A DNA stretch of 64,000 nucleotides. Source: an uncultured bacterium. Its GTDB lineage: Bacteria; Fidelibacterota; Marinisomatia; Marinisomatales; Marinisomataceae. This document shows, piece after piece, positions 43,801 to 53,132 of the stretch. A program made the position numbers and the translations under genes. The notes under the pieces were generated by a model. It made no database searches, was not told the origin of the DNA, and worked only from the letters and a program-made list of their open reading frames with translations. Position 1 is the first letter of the stretch. Each line of letters starts with the position of its first letter. The stretch lies in contig CALSYL010000001.1 of NCBI GenBank assembly GCA_943841495.1, forward strand, positions 62,001 to 126,000, given 5' to 3'.

Positions 43801-44833
43801 CTCTAATCATTTCATTGCAAAGAGTTGAAATGGATTTACGTACTTCAAAGTTGTCTATTTCTAATTTTAACTTGTTTAAACGAATTGAATGGCAAGCATG
43901 CTCACTTTTCATAAATCTATCTACAAGTTCAGATGCTTCAGATTTTTCATTTTTTTCTAACATAATATCTATTAGCCGATTAAACGCAAATCCATCAAAT
44001 CCATCATTCAATAATTCTTTGTACAAAATTTCTACATCATCAAAACGTTGATTGTCAAATAGAAGATTTTCAACTTTATTATATGCCATAGTTCTTTTTG
44101 ATGGCTTATTCTTTGCATAAAGCTTGTAATATGTTATTGCTAAATCAGTGTTGTTAATATTATGATTTGCAAGTTCTAATAATGAATCTGGATGAATTTT
44201 TTCACAAGCAGCACTTTTCTCAAGATAGTATGCATAATTTTTAATGTTATCTTTAGATTTATAGTCCATTGCTATATAGTAATTAAGCATAGATTCGTCA
44301 TTCTTTTTATGATCTGAGTCTATCTTCATTAATTTTTTTTCATAATTTAAAGCATCTTTCCAATTCTTATTTTTTGTGGCTATCTCTTTAAGGTTTAATA
44401 ATGCCCATTTGTTAGAACTTTCCAATTTAATTATATTATTCAATTCATTCTCCGCTCTAATCAAATTACCTCCAACTAAAAAATCTTTGCTTAAAGCTAT
44501 ATGAGCTTCAATTTTTTTGTCTTTGGCAATCTGCGGTCTCAAAACAACAGTTTGATGAATTTTAATTGCTTGCTGAACATCTTTTTCTCTTACAATATCA
44601 CCCAACAAAAGGTATGCATCAATATTACTAGAGTCTTTAGCGATAATTTCTCTTAAAAGCATATAGGCTTTATCTTTATTGCCATCTACAAGCGCTTTTA
44701 AGGCTAAATTGAATGCTTCAGCATCTGAAGGAATATTTTTTGATCTATTATTTACAAGATAAAATATTAGCAGGGCAAGAAATAATGTTATTATTAAAGT
44801 TATTTGAAGATTGCTTAAAGATAAAAATTCCAA
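43784..44833 (-). CDS. lapB: TPR membrane protein, LapB/YciM-like
   Basis: The N-terminus has one membrane helix (LQITLIITLFLALLIFYLV), followed by many tetratricopeptide-like repeats, e.g. ALKALVDGNKDKAYMLLREIIAKDS and NIDAYLLLGDIVREKDVQQAI. E. coli LapB (YciM) has the same build and controls LPS synthesis via LpxC turnover. The C-terminus lacks an obvious rubredoxin-type Cys cluster. Best start: TTG at 44833, seven bases after AAGGAG at the lapA stop. A GTG at 44869 overlaps lapA by 32 nt. The LapA-LapB pair supports the name, but the match is by architecture. Confidence 0.75.
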   Translation of the reverse strand: MEFLSLSNLQITLIITLFLALLIFYLVNNRSKNIPSDAEAFNLALKALVDGNKDKAYMLLREIIAKDSSNIDAYLLLGDIVREKDVQQAIKIHQTVVLRPQIAKDKKIEAHIALSKDFLVGGNLIRAENELNNIIKLESSNKWALLNLKEIATKNKNWKDALNYEKKLMKIDSDHKKNDESMLNYYIAMDYKSKDNIKNYAYYLEKSAACEKIHPDSLLELANHNINNTDLAITYYKLYAKNKPSKRTMAYNKVENLLFDNQRFDDVEILYKELLNDGFDGFAFNRLIDIMLEKNEKSEASELVDRFMKSEHACHSIRLNKLKLEIDNFEVRKSISTLCNEMIRDEIII

Positions 44834-44837
44834 AAAG

Positions 44838-45152
44838 TTACTCCTTGTCGGAAAAACTAAACTCTTCACCTACAGCAACATTTCTTAAACTATCAAGTTC
44901 TTCAGAAATTTCTTTATTTGACTTTACAAGCTTTGAAATTTCTCCTCTATATGAAAATACCGATTTTAAAGAGATAATATAGCCAACGATTACACCAATC
45001 ATTACAAAGCCAATAAACGCAAGATATCCAGGAATTTCATAACCATTATCTCTAAAAAAATAAATAGTGATATTTTCACTATTCTTATCAAATAATAAAA
45101 ATGTTCCAGCCAGTGCTGCTAATAATATTAATACTCTTAAAACTCTAAACAT
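44838..45152 (-). CDS. lapA: LapA-domain membrane protein
   Basis: A 104-residue protein with two membrane segments (VLILLAALAGTFLLF and YLAFIGFVMIGVIVGYI) separated by ENITIYFFRDNGYEIPG, then a cytoplasmic coiled coil (EISKLVKSNKEISEELDSL). This is the LapA (DUF1049/YciS) layout, with N-x-x-x-I/V-x-F before helix 2. It shares one base with miaB (TAATG), and its stop overlaps the SD of the lapB-like gene. In E. coli LapA and LapB are also adjacent and act on LPS assembly. Confidence 0.85.
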   Translation of the reverse strand: MFRVLRVLILLAALAGTFLLFDKNSENITIYFFRDNGYEIPGYLAFIGFVMIGVIVGYIISLKSVFSYRGEISKLVKSNKEISEELDSLRNVAVGEEFSFSDKE

Positions 45153-46477
45153 TATGCTCCTGTAATTTCTTTTCCATGCAATATCACTCCTGTAGCATCA
45201 ACTATTTCAACAGGAACAATATCTTTAATATTACTATTATTTTTTTCAACTATCACCCATTCATTAGAATCGGTTCTCCCGGCCCAATGTAAATTAGATT
45301 TTTTACTTTCTTTTTCAATTAACACCTGCTGAAATGAACCAACCATTTTTTGATTTAGTTCAAGGGTGTGCTTTCTTTGAAGAATTAACATCTCATCCAA
45401 TCTTTCTTTTTTAAGATTTTCATCAATCTGATCAGAAAATTGCTCTGCTTTTGTATAAGGTCTTGGCGAATACTTAAAAGTAAAAGCTGAATTAAATTTT
45501 ATTGATTCCATTAAATCTAGAGTCTCTCTAAACTGCTGATCTGTTTCTCCTGGAAATCCAACTATAATATCTGTTGAAAGACCGCAATTTGGCATAATTT
45601 CTCTGATTTTCATGGCCATATCAAAGAATCTTTCTCTAGTATAAGTTCTATTCATTCTTTTAAGGACTTCATTTGAACCAGACTGCATAGGAAAATGAAC
45701 ATAATTACAAATATTTGATTTTGATGCCATAACTTCTAATAATTCAACATTAATATCTTGAGGATGAGGTGAAGTGTATCTGATTCTTTTAACACCTTTA
45801 ATTTCAGAGACTGTTAACAATAAGTCTGCAAAACTTTTTCCATCAAAGTTATATGAATTAACATTTTGGCCTAAAAGAGTAATTTCAACAAATCCTTGGT
45901 CTACTGCTTTTTTTACTTCTGTAACAATACTTTTAACATCTCTGCTTCGTTCTCTACCTCTTGTAAATGGAACAATACAAAAAGAACAAAACTTATCGCA
46001 ACCTCTCATAATTGAGACCCAAGCATTAAAGGTATCACCCCTACTAGGAAATAAATTTTCATAAACCTCAAATCTTGAAAGCTTTGTATCAACAATACTT
46101 TTATTATCTGCTATATGTCTATTAATTAAATCAGGTATTTTTCTATATGAATCAGGACCAAGAATAATATCGACATATGGTTTATTTTTTAATAAATCAT
46201 CTTTAAGATTTTGAGCCATGCAACCAAGCACTCCAATAATAAGATGAGGTTTATTAAGTTTTATTTTATGAAGATTTCCTAATTTAGAATGCACTTTTGT
46301 TTCTGCATTTTCTCTAATTGCACATGTGTTTAAAAAAATTGCATCAGCTTCATCGTAATTTGACGTTTTTTCTAAACCAAGATTAGTTAAGATTCCCTCA
46401 ACTAATTCAGAATCAGCAACGTTCATTTGGCATCCATAAGTCTGAAGCGCAAATTTTTTAATTTGAATATTATTCAT
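45152..46477 (-). CDS. miaB: tRNA-2-methylthio-N6-dimethylallyladenosine synthase
   Basis: Radical-SAM methylthiotransferase modifying A37 of tRNAs. The N-terminal UPF0004 domain has TYGCQMNVADSELVEG, NTCAIRENAE and VLGCMAQNLKD (three cluster Cys). The radical-SAM motif is RGCDKFCSFCIVPFTRGRE. After it come QSGSNEVLKRMNRTYTRE, STDIIVGFPGETDQQF and the C-terminal TRAM domain. Length 441 is standard. It immediately follows the M23 peptidase stop. Confidence 0.96.
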   Translation of the reverse strand: MNNIQIKKFALQTYGCQMNVADSELVEGILTNLGLEKTSNYDEADAIFLNTCAIRENAETKVHSKLGNLHKIKLNKPHLIIGVLGCMAQNLKDDLLKNKPYVDIILGPDSYRKIPDLINRHIADNKSIVDTKLSRFEVYENLFPSRGDTFNAWVSIMRGCDKFCSFCIVPFTRGRERSRDVKSIVTEVKKAVDQGFVEITLLGQNVNSYNFDGKSFADLLLTVSEIKGVKRIRYTSPHPQDINVELLEVMASKSNICNYVHFPMQSGSNEVLKRMNRTYTRERFFDMAMKIREIMPNCGLSTDIIVGFPGETDQQFRETLDLMESIKFNSAFTFKYSPRPYTKAEQFSDQIDENLKKERLDEMLILQRKHTLELNQKMVGSFQQVLIEKESKKSNLHWAGRTDSNEWVIVEKNNSNIKDIVPVEIVDATGVILHGKEITGA

Positions 46478-47371
46478 TTACTTGATATAACCCGTGAAAA
46501 AATATTTTTTAGGATCAACGGTTTTATTATTTTTATGCACTTCATAATGCAAGTGAAAACCTGCTGCTCTTCCGCTATTTCCCGATTTTCCTACTATATC
46601 TCCTCGTTTAATTCTTTGTCCCTTTTTCACTTTAATTTTATAAAGATGGGCATATACTGTTTCATAACCATAACCATGATCAATTTTAACATATCTTCCC
46701 CATCCGGAGTCGTATTGAGCTTTGGTAACTACTCCATCTCCAGTGGCTAAGACGTCTGAGTTAAGATTAACTGCAAAATCTAAACCAGAATGCATTCTTC
46801 TTTTTCCATCAATAGGATCAGTTCTATAACCGTAACCTGAACCAATATACCCTTTAACGGGCGATATGGACGGAATATGAGAATACATTTCTTCATTAGA
46901 TTTAATTTTATTAAAAATAGTATTATAGCTATCTTTTTGTACATCTACTGCATATGCTAGCGAGTCTACTTTATCCTTAAGCTGCGTCAATAAATTACTA
47001 TCAGTTTTTTCAATATTAACATCATCAATGATAGCACCTCCTGTACCCTTAGCTTTGACGTCTTTACTTAAAGGAGATAAAGTGGCGTAAGTTCTTAATT
47101 CAGCATCTTTTTCTTCTATCAATTTAAGTTCGGCTTCTAAATTGGCTATTTTATCTAATAATTCTTGAGAGATTTCTGAATATTTTTGATCAGTCTCATT
47201 TAATTTATCTAGATAATATTCTGCTGAAAATTTTTGAGATAAATAATAATTAAATCCTAAAAAAGATAGAGTAAAAATACCTAAAGCTATCATTACGTTT
47301 GAAAAAGAAAAGTTTACTTGGTGCAATCTTTCAGATGACAAAAATTGAAATGAAAAATATTTTTTATTCAT
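46478..47371 (-). CDS. M23 family metallopeptidase (murein hydrolase or activator)
   Basis: An N-terminal membrane helix (FSNVMIALGIFTLSFLGFNYYL) and a periplasmic coiled coil (about residues 60-110) precede a C-terminal LytM domain. Zinc motifs are complete: RMHSGLDFA and GFHLHYEVHK, plus GYGYRTDPI and VVTKAQYDSGWGRYVKIDHG. It can therefore be catalytic, unlike EnvC-type activators. The ATG at 47371 has GGAAG upstream and overlaps the preceding gene by 8 nt; an upstream ATG at 47419 is less likely. It lies right behind ftsA and a small coiled-coil gene, which suggests work in septal peptidoglycan. Confidence 0.88.
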   Translation of the reverse strand: MNKKYFSFQFLSSERLHQVNFSFSNVMIALGIFTLSFLGFNYYLSQKFSAEYYLDKLNETDQKYSEISQELLDKIANLEAELKLIEEKDAELRTYATLSPLSKDVKAKGTGGAIIDDVNIEKTDSNLLTQLKDKVDSLAYAVDVQKDSYNTIFNKIKSNEEMYSHIPSISPVKGYIGSGYGYRTDPIDGKRRMHSGLDFAVNLNSDVLATGDGVVTKAQYDSGWGRYVKIDHGYGYETVYAHLYKIKVKKGQRIKRGDIVGKSGNSGRAAGFHLHYEVHKNNKTVDPKKYFFTGYIK

Positions 47372-47690
47372 TGCTATCTTCTTCCGAAGCTTCGCTTTTA
47401 TTTTCATGATTGATTTCATTTTTTATGTCGGAAATATTCAATTTAATTAATTCAATACTCTCAATTATAGTTGAATATTTTTTATCACCAACAAAATTCA
47501 AAACATTTTTTTCTTTTGTCTTAGAAAAAACGTATAAACCCAACTTTACATACGAACTTGATAATTTTCTTTCTAATTGAAGAATATCAATTCTTAGTTT
47601 ACTGGCATGAGTGAATTCCTCAGCTTTTTCAGAAGCAACAATTCCCCATTCCGTAATATTTTTTTTTAGATCTTCAAAAAAGTTTGCCAT
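47364..47690 (-). CDS. Small coiled-coil protein downstream of ftsA
   Basis: A 108-residue cytoplasmic-looking protein, predicted mostly helical (FFEDLKKNITEWGIVASEKAEEFT, LRIDILQLERKLSSSYVKLG) and ending in an acidic tail EASEEDSNE. There is no signal peptide or membrane segment. The early part resembles short proteins annotated as zinc-ribbon or phasin-like helices, but I do not recognise a family. It lies between ftsA and an M23 peptidase, where ftsZ usually follows ftsA. A division role is only inference from position. Confidence 0.6.
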   Translation of the reverse strand: MANFFEDLKKNITEWGIVASEKAEEFTHASKLRIDILQLERKLSSSYVKLGLYVFSKTKEKNVLNFVGDKKYSTIIESIELIKLNISDIKNEINHENKSEASEEDSNE

Positions 47691-47714
47691 AGTTCAGAAT
47701 TTAATAGAACAAAG

Positions 47715-47771
47715 AAAGATAGCAAAGGTTAAAAGATGCCCCCCATTTCATTGAAATGGGGAGCTATCTTT
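47715..47771 (-). terminator. Nested hairpin between ftsA and downstream gene
   Basis: An inner stem CCCCATTTCA (47741-47750)/TGAAATGGGG (47752-47761) lies inside an outer 9-bp pair AAAGATAGC (47715-47723)/GCTATCTTT (47763-47771). The inner stem is followed on the plus strand by a T7 run but only weak U-runs on the minus. It may be a terminator or attenuator after the dcw operon. Confidence 0.55.
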
Positions 47772-47792
47772 TTTTATGGTAGCCAACCAAAA

Positions 47793-49034
47793 TTATTCAA
47801 AGATTCCTTTCCAAATAGATGAAATACTTTTTTTAATACCACCAAGGTCTTTAATTTGAAGGGACGATGATTTATCTTCTACATTGAATATTGGCCAGGC
47901 TAATAGGCCTAATAGAGTTACATATTCTCTTTTTTCTTCAAAATCTTCCTTATAAACAACATTTTTCATCTTTATAAAATCAATTGGGGTATCTGAAAAG
48001 TGTTTTTTGAATAATAAGTCTATATTTCGGATTTTAGAACCTCCTCCAGATAGCTTAATTCCTGACTTAAAATCTGTATAGACTTTTCCAATATTTTTTA
48101 TCTGGACATTTATTTCATCAATAATATCCTCAAATCTCAATTCAGCAATTTTTGATATTTCTTTTTCATTTATGATTTTTCTTAAATCGTCATTTGGAAT
48201 TTCAACTTCAAAAGTATTTGTTTCTTCAGCAAAATCAGAAAAAGCTGAAACATGTTGCAACTTTACCCTTTCAGCTTCTTTTAAAGATGTTTGTAAATAA
48301 GCTGCCATATCCTTTGTTACCAATTTTGAACCCAGGGGTATTACTTTTGAATGAATAAGATAATTATTTTTATAAATCATAATATTTGTCTTATCTGAAC
48401 CTATATCTATAAAAATAACACCTAAATCTTTTTCATCTCTTGTAAGATTGGATGAAGATGCTGCATATCCGTCAAAGACTGGAAATGGCTCTATGCTAAG
48501 ATCTTCTTTAAAGCAATAATCTAGTTGTGATAGATTGAAATTTCTTACATGAATAACGTGTGTTTTTGCATCTATTGATTTGCCGATCATCCCTATAGGA
48601 TTTCTGATTAATGGAGAGCTTCCTATAAAGTATCCTTGCTCAATATTATGGAGAACATATCGATCTGATGAAACCTGAACATCTGCACATTGATTTAAAA
48701 GTTCTTGCTTAATTTCTTCGCTAATCTCTACGTCAATATTATCCGCAAATCTCTTTCTTGTTGAACTATTAATAGATCTTATTCCTTTTCCAGAAACTGA
48801 AACCCATGCATCTTCATCAATATTAATTTTAGCGTCTTTTTCCATCTTTTCTATTAGAATCTCAAGGTGTGTTAGAAGAAGATCTTTATCAACAATGTCT
48901 CCAAAATCGATACTATTACTTTCAATTTCAGCAACAGATAAGATTTCAATTTTATTATCTGGAAGAATTCTTCCAACAGCGCTTTTAATACTGTGAGATC
49001 CTAAATCGAATGCTATTTGTATTTTATTTCTCAT
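47793..49034 (-). CDS. ftsA: Cell division protein FtsA
   Basis: Actin-like protein tethering FtsZ to the membrane. Motifs: FDLGSHSIKSAVGRI (phosphate 1), VIFIDIGSDKTNIMIYKN (phosphate 2), KLSGGGSKIRNIDLLFKK (adenosine), with the 1C SHS2-type insertion between them. The C-terminus ends KKSISSIWKGIFE, a plausible amphipathic membrane-targeting helix. Length 413 is typical. It shares one base with the ftsQ stop and is followed by a nested hairpin; ftsZ does not follow it as is usual. Confidence 0.95.
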   Translation of the reverse strand: MRNKIQIAFDLGSHSIKSAVGRILPDNKIEILSVAEIESNSIDFGDIVDKDLLLTHLEILIEKMEKDAKINIDEDAWVSVSGKGIRSINSSTRKRFADNIDVEISEEIKQELLNQCADVQVSSDRYVLHNIEQGYFIGSSPLIRNPIGMIGKSIDAKTHVIHVRNFNLSQLDYCFKEDLSIEPFPVFDGYAASSSNLTRDEKDLGVIFIDIGSDKTNIMIYKNNYLIHSKVIPLGSKLVTKDMAAYLQTSLKEAERVKLQHVSAFSDFAEETNTFEVEIPNDDLRKIINEKEISKIAELRFEDIIDEINVQIKNIGKVYTDFKSGIKLSGGGSKIRNIDLLFKKHFSDTPIDFIKMKNVVYKEDFEEKREYVTLLGLLAWPIFNVEDKSSSLQIKDLGGIKKSISSIWKGIFE

Positions 49035-49777
49035 TATGACTCTTTGACTATTACTTGGTTATCAAATCTCAAATCGATATAATTATAATCAGTTAGCTCT
49101 TTTTCCCCATTAAATGCCATTTCAAAAGAATTTAAATACTTCATTTTTGTCGATAGGTTATTTATTCCAAGCATAATTCTTGTTTTACCGTTTTTTAGTA
49201 TAACTTCATATTCACTATCTTCATTAAAAACGAACTCTGAAATCTCATCGTAGATATTTGAGAAATTGTCCTTAGTATATTTCATTAATTGAACTGAAGT
49301 CATTACATTGTTTGATGCTGTTTTGAATCCTTTTGGGTATAATTCTGGATTAGTTTTAAAATTAGTGAGAATAGGCAAAGATAGATCGCAATATTCAACA
49401 GGCAAACATACTCCTTCGGCATCTAAAATTATTAATTCGTCACTATTAATTAAAGCAATGGGCTCTCTTTCATATATTATAATATTTATAGTTGAAGGAA
49501 ATTCTCTAGATACTTTACAATCAACTATGTGATCTAACTCTAGAATTTTATTTTTAAAACTTCTTAAGTCACTTCTTAAAATATTGCTGGATATTATTGC
49601 CTCATTTTTCTCTTCAATAATTGATCTATCAAAAAAATTTGCTCCTTGAATATTTATTTTTTTCACATTATAAATATTTTTAAAGTCAGCCCATTTAAAT
49701 GCAGTAAAACAAATAAAGATAATTATTGTAAAAGTTGAAATAACTGAAATCATAGGAATTAATTGATACTTTTTCAT
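49034..49777 (-). CDS. ftsQ: Cell division protein FtsQ/DivIB
   Basis: Bitopic membrane protein. A short cytoplasmic tail is followed by a helix (IPMISVISTFTIIIFICFTAF), then a POTRA domain starting KKINIQGANFFDRSIIEE and DCKVSREFPSTINIIIYEREPIALI (the conserved R-x-x-P-x-x-I-x-I-x-E/x-R-E-P run), then the FtsQ beta domain (DLRFDNQVIVKES end). Length 247 fits. It overlaps murB by 4 nt (ATGA) and ftsA by 1 nt. Confidence 0.93.
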   Translation of the reverse strand: MKKYQLIPMISVISTFTIIIFICFTAFKWADFKNIYNVKKINIQGANFFDRSIIEEKNEAIISSNILRSDLRSFKNKILELDHIVDCKVSREFPSTINIIIYEREPIALINSDELIILDAEGVCLPVEYCDLSLPILTNFKTNPELYPKGFKTASNNVMTSVQLMKYTKDNFSNIYDEISEFVFNEDSEYEVILKNGKTRIMLGINNLSTKMKYLNSFEMAFNGEKELTDYNYIDLRFDNQVIVKES

Positions 49778-50700
49778 AATCCCTCAACTTCGCTTTTATT
49801 AAAACCCATCAATTTCACTTCAAGCTCAAGATTTATGTTAAATTTTTCCTTCACTGTTTGATGAGCTTTTTTAATTAATTGCAACATATCCTTAGATGAG
49901 GCATTCCCTTCATTTATAAAAAAATTAGCGTGCTTATCAGAAATTTTAGCTTGACCAATACTAAAACCTTTTAGTCCTGCTTCGTCGATAAGTTTTCCTG
50001 CAGAATGGCCTTTTGGATTCTTAAACAAACTTCCTGCAGATCTCTTATTCAAAGGCTGTGTTGATTTTCTTCCAGTTTGAGCTTCAACGAAATTTTTATT
50101 TATAATTTCCTTATCAGCTTTCTTAAGTAAAAATTCAGCAGATAATAAGATGTCTTTTTTATTAAATGAAGATTGTCTATATGAAAAATTAATTTCATTT
50201 TTTTGTAAATATCTCAGTTTTCCATCTTCATCTATAAGCTCAACTTGAACAAGATTTTCTGATATTTCTCCTCCCCATGCTCCAGCATTCATAACTAATG
50301 CACCACCTAATGTTCCAGGAACACCGTTTAAATTCTCTAATCCTATCAAATTATGCTTAACTGCTTGCTTAACAATTCTTCCAAGCATTGAACCGCATTC
50401 TGCATACAATTTTTGATTTTCAATCTCAATTAATTTCAGAGTATTCTTCAAAGAAATTACAACTCCCTTAATGCCATTATCACTGATTAAGATATTTGAG
50501 CCTGATCCTAAAATTGAAACTGGTTGGTTCATCTTTCTTGCAGTTCTGATTATCTGAATTAAATCAGTTTTATTTTCTGGAAAAACCATAATTTCTGCAG
50601 GTCCACCAATTCCATATGTAGTATGCTTACTCAATGGCTCGTTAATAGCCACTTCTGCTAATGTATTTTTTTCTATTGTTTCAAATAATGAATTATTCAT
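49774..50700 (-). CDS. murB: UDP-N-acetylenolpyruvoylglucosamine reductase
   Basis: FAD enzyme reducing enolpyruvyl-UDP-GlcNAc to UDP-MurNAc. Motifs: HTTYGIGGPAEIMVFPEN, VSILGSGSNILISDNGIKG, GLENLNGVPGTLGGALVMNAG, RSAGSLFKNPKGHSAGKLIDEAG (catalytic Ser) and KHANFFINEGNASSKD. This is the type I (non-truncated) form. ATG at 50700 overlaps murC by 8 nt, so a TTG at 50703 is not needed. Confidence 0.95.
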   Translation of the reverse strand: MNNSLFETIEKNTLAEVAINEPLSKHTTYGIGGPAEIMVFPENKTDLIQIIRTARKMNQPVSILGSGSNILISDNGIKGVVISLKNTLKLIEIENQKLYAECGSMLGRIVKQAVKHNLIGLENLNGVPGTLGGALVMNAGAWGGEISENLVQVELIDEDGKLRYLQKNEINFSYRQSSFNKKDILLSAEFLLKKADKEIINKNFVEAQTGRKSTQPLNKRSAGSLFKNPKGHSAGKLIDEAGLKGFSIGQAKISDKHANFFINEGNASSKDMLQLIKKAHQTVKEKFNINLELEVKLMGFNKSEVEGL

Positions 50701-52060
50701 CAAAATGTTTTCCTAAATCTTCTGAATATCTCCAAATATCTCCAGCACCCAAAGTCAAAATGATATCATCTTTTTTAGCAGTTGATTTTAACTTATCAAC
50801 CACATCAACCAGTGATAACGATATTACATCTTTATGATTTTTATTAATTAATTCTTCAACAATTTTTTGAGATGTAATCGATTTATCATCTTTTTCTCTT
50901 GATGCAAAAATTTCCGTCACAAATATTTTATCTGCATGCATTAATGCATCTGCAAATTCTTTATAAAATTCTTTTGTTCTTGAAAATAAATGAGGTTGAA
51001 AAATTACAATCAAATTTCTGTCCCAATTATTTTTTACAGCACTTATTACACTTTTAACCTCAACAGGATGATGTGCATAGTCATCTACTACCATTACATC
51101 TTTATCAACTTTAATATCAAATCTTCTTCTTACTCCACTAAATTTTTTTAATGCATAGCTTACATTTTCTATATCTAATCCCATTGTATGAGATACAGCA
51201 ATCGCTGCTAATGCATTATAAACGTTATATTTTCCTGGAATATTTAGCTTAAATGAATGGACGACATGATTAATCTCTACTTTGAAAGATACACGTCCAT
51301 TTTTATGTTCTATATCCACTGCTTTGAAGTCAACTTCATCTGAATCGATACCATAAGTAAGTTTTGGCTTATCAATCTTATTTATAATTGAAGCAACATT
51401 TTTAGAATCCATGCACAGACAAACAGTTCCATAAAAAGGGATTGAATTTGCAAAATCTATAAATGTATTTTTTAAATCATTTAGATCTTTGTAGCATTCT
51501 ATATGTTCAAAATCAATATTATTAATCACAGCAATAGTTGGATTTAAGTGTAATAAACTCTTATTATATTCATCCGCTTCCACAACAAATATATCTCCAC
51601 TTCCTAATACAGAATTTGATTCGATTGATTTAACAACTCCTCCAACAATAATAGTTGGATCTAGATTTAGACTTTTCAAAATGCTGCCAATCATAGAGGT
51701 AGTTGTTGTTTTTCCATGTGTTCCAGCAACTCCAACAGTTGAATTATTAAGTTTTGCAATTTCCGATATCATTTTAGCTCTTGAATAAACCAATAAACTC
51801 TTAGCCTTAGCAGCATTTAGCTCAATATTATCTTTAGGAATTGCATCTGAATAAATTACAAGCTCAGCATTTGCAATATTTTTATCACTATGTCCAATAA
51901 ATATTTCAATACCTAAATTTCTCAATCTTTCTACATTTGGAGAATTAGATAAGTCTGATCCTGAAACGATAAAATCTTTATTTGATAGTAATTCTGCAAT
52001 TCCGCTCATCCCAATTCCACCAATACCAATAAAATGAATTCTTTTAACACTAAATAACAT
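50693..52060 (-). CDS. murC: UDP-N-acetylmuramate:L-alanine ligase
   Basis: First amino-acid-adding Mur ligase. The N-terminal Rossmann part reads RIHFIGIGGIGMSGIAELL, the ATPase P-loop is GVAGTHGKTTTTSMIGSIL, and there is VVEADEYNKSLLHLNP and VVDDYAHHPVEVKSVI plus FQPHLFSRTKEF. Start ATG at 52060 has GAGGA upstream and gives 455 residues; a TTG at 52075 would add 5. It overlaps murG by 11 nt. Confidence 0.96.
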   Translation of the reverse strand: MLFSVKRIHFIGIGGIGMSGIAELLSNKDFIVSGSDLSNSPNVERLRNLGIEIFIGHSDKNIANAELVIYSDAIPKDNIELNAAKAKSLLVYSRAKMISEIAKLNNSTVGVAGTHGKTTTTSMIGSILKSLNLDPTIIVGGVVKSIESNSVLGSGDIFVVEADEYNKSLLHLNPTIAVINNIDFEHIECYKDLNDLKNTFIDFANSIPFYGTVCLCMDSKNVASIINKIDKPKLTYGIDSDEVDFKAVDIEHKNGRVSFKVEINHVVHSFKLNIPGKYNVYNALAAIAVSHTMGLDIENVSYALKKFSGVRRRFDIKVDKDVMVVDDYAHHPVEVKSVISAVKNNWDRNLIVIFQPHLFSRTKEFYKEFADALMHADKIFVTEIFASREKDDKSITSQKIVEELINKNHKDVISLSLVDVVDKLKSTAKKDDIILTLGAGDIWRYSEDLGKHFDE

Positions 52061-53132
52061 ATTTTTCCTCAACAATAAAGTCAGAAATAATATCTAAAGT
52101 ACTAGGAGTTGAAATTTTTTGAAAATTTTGAATCATTGAATTCAGTATTCTGTCGTTTGAACATATATTTTTTACTTTTTCTAAAAAAATTTTAGAATCA
52201 AATGACTCCTCTTCAATTAAGTGAGAACATAAATTGTCTTGAAGATATTTTGCGTTATAATATTGGTGATTTTCAGCTGAAAACTTGAAAGGCACTAAAA
52301 TTGAAGGTTTTTTAAAATGAACTAATTCTGATATTGTCATAGCGCCAGACCTCGAAATAACTAAGTCAACTTTTTGATACAAAGAAGACATTTTATTACA
52401 ATAATGCATAATTGAAATATTTTTACCACTTAAATGCTTTAGTGAATCATAATTATTTTTGCCAACTATCCATACTATATTTGCAAAATCAAGCTTATTA
52501 TTTTCTATCAAAGCTTTAATTTTATCGTTTAAAAATTTAGAACCTTGGCTTCCACCAAAAATTAAAATAGTTCTAATTGAAGGATTAAATTCTAATTGTA
52601 CATCATCTTTTTCAGTTAATAGAATAGGATTTCCTGAAAATATAGTTTTGGATTTTTGTAAATAATTTTTTGCATTTTCAAACCCTAAAAAAACTACTTT
52701 AGCTTTATTGCTAAACATTTTTGTTACAAGACCAGGATATGAATTTTGTTCATGTAAAACATATGGTACTCTTAAAATTTTTGCAATCTGTAATGGCAAA
52801 AATGATGAATATCCTCCTGTAGAAATAACAAGATTAGGTTTATGTTTAATGAAAAAAATCATGACAATAAAGAAGCTAAAAAATATTGATATTAGCGTTT
52901 TGATATTTTTAAAAATTGCTTCAGGAGATAATGATCTTTGTATTCCTGAAATAGAAACTAACTTAAAGTCTATTTCTTCATTTTGTATTCTAGAGTTTTC
53001 AATACCTTTTTTTGCTCCAACATAACAAAAATTATATTTAGACCTAAGCTCAAGATCTTTTTTAATTGCCATTAGAGGATAGTAATGTCCTCCAGTTCCG
53101 CCTCCGCATAATAATATATTTGTATTATGCAT
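52050..53132 (-). CDS. murG: UDP-GlcNAc:undecaprenyl-PP-MurNAc-pentapeptide GlcNAc transferase
   Basis: Converts lipid I to lipid II on the inner face of the membrane. Motifs: LLCGGGTGGHYYPLMAI (N-terminal G-loop 1), FLPLQIAKILRVPYVLHEQNS, TILIFGGSQGSKFLND and SRSGAMTISELVHFKKPSILVPF (donor-binding). Length 360 is normal. It overlaps ftsW by 8 nt and murC by 11 nt. Confidence 0.95.
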   Translation of the reverse strand: MHNTNILLCGGGTGGHYYPLMAIKKDLELRSKYNFCYVGAKKGIENSRIQNEEIDFKLVSISGIQRSLSPEAIFKNIKTLISIFFSFFIVMIFFIKHKPNLVISTGGYSSFLPLQIAKILRVPYVLHEQNSYPGLVTKMFSNKAKVVFLGFENAKNYLQKSKTIFSGNPILLTEKDDVQLEFNPSIRTILIFGGSQGSKFLNDKIKALIENNKLDFANIVWIVGKNNYDSLKHLSGKNISIMHYCNKMSSLYQKVDLVISRSGAMTISELVHFKKPSILVPFKFSAENHQYYNAKYLQDNLCSHLIEEESFDSKIFLEKVKNICSNDRILNSMIQNFQKISTPSTLDIISDFIVEEKYVI

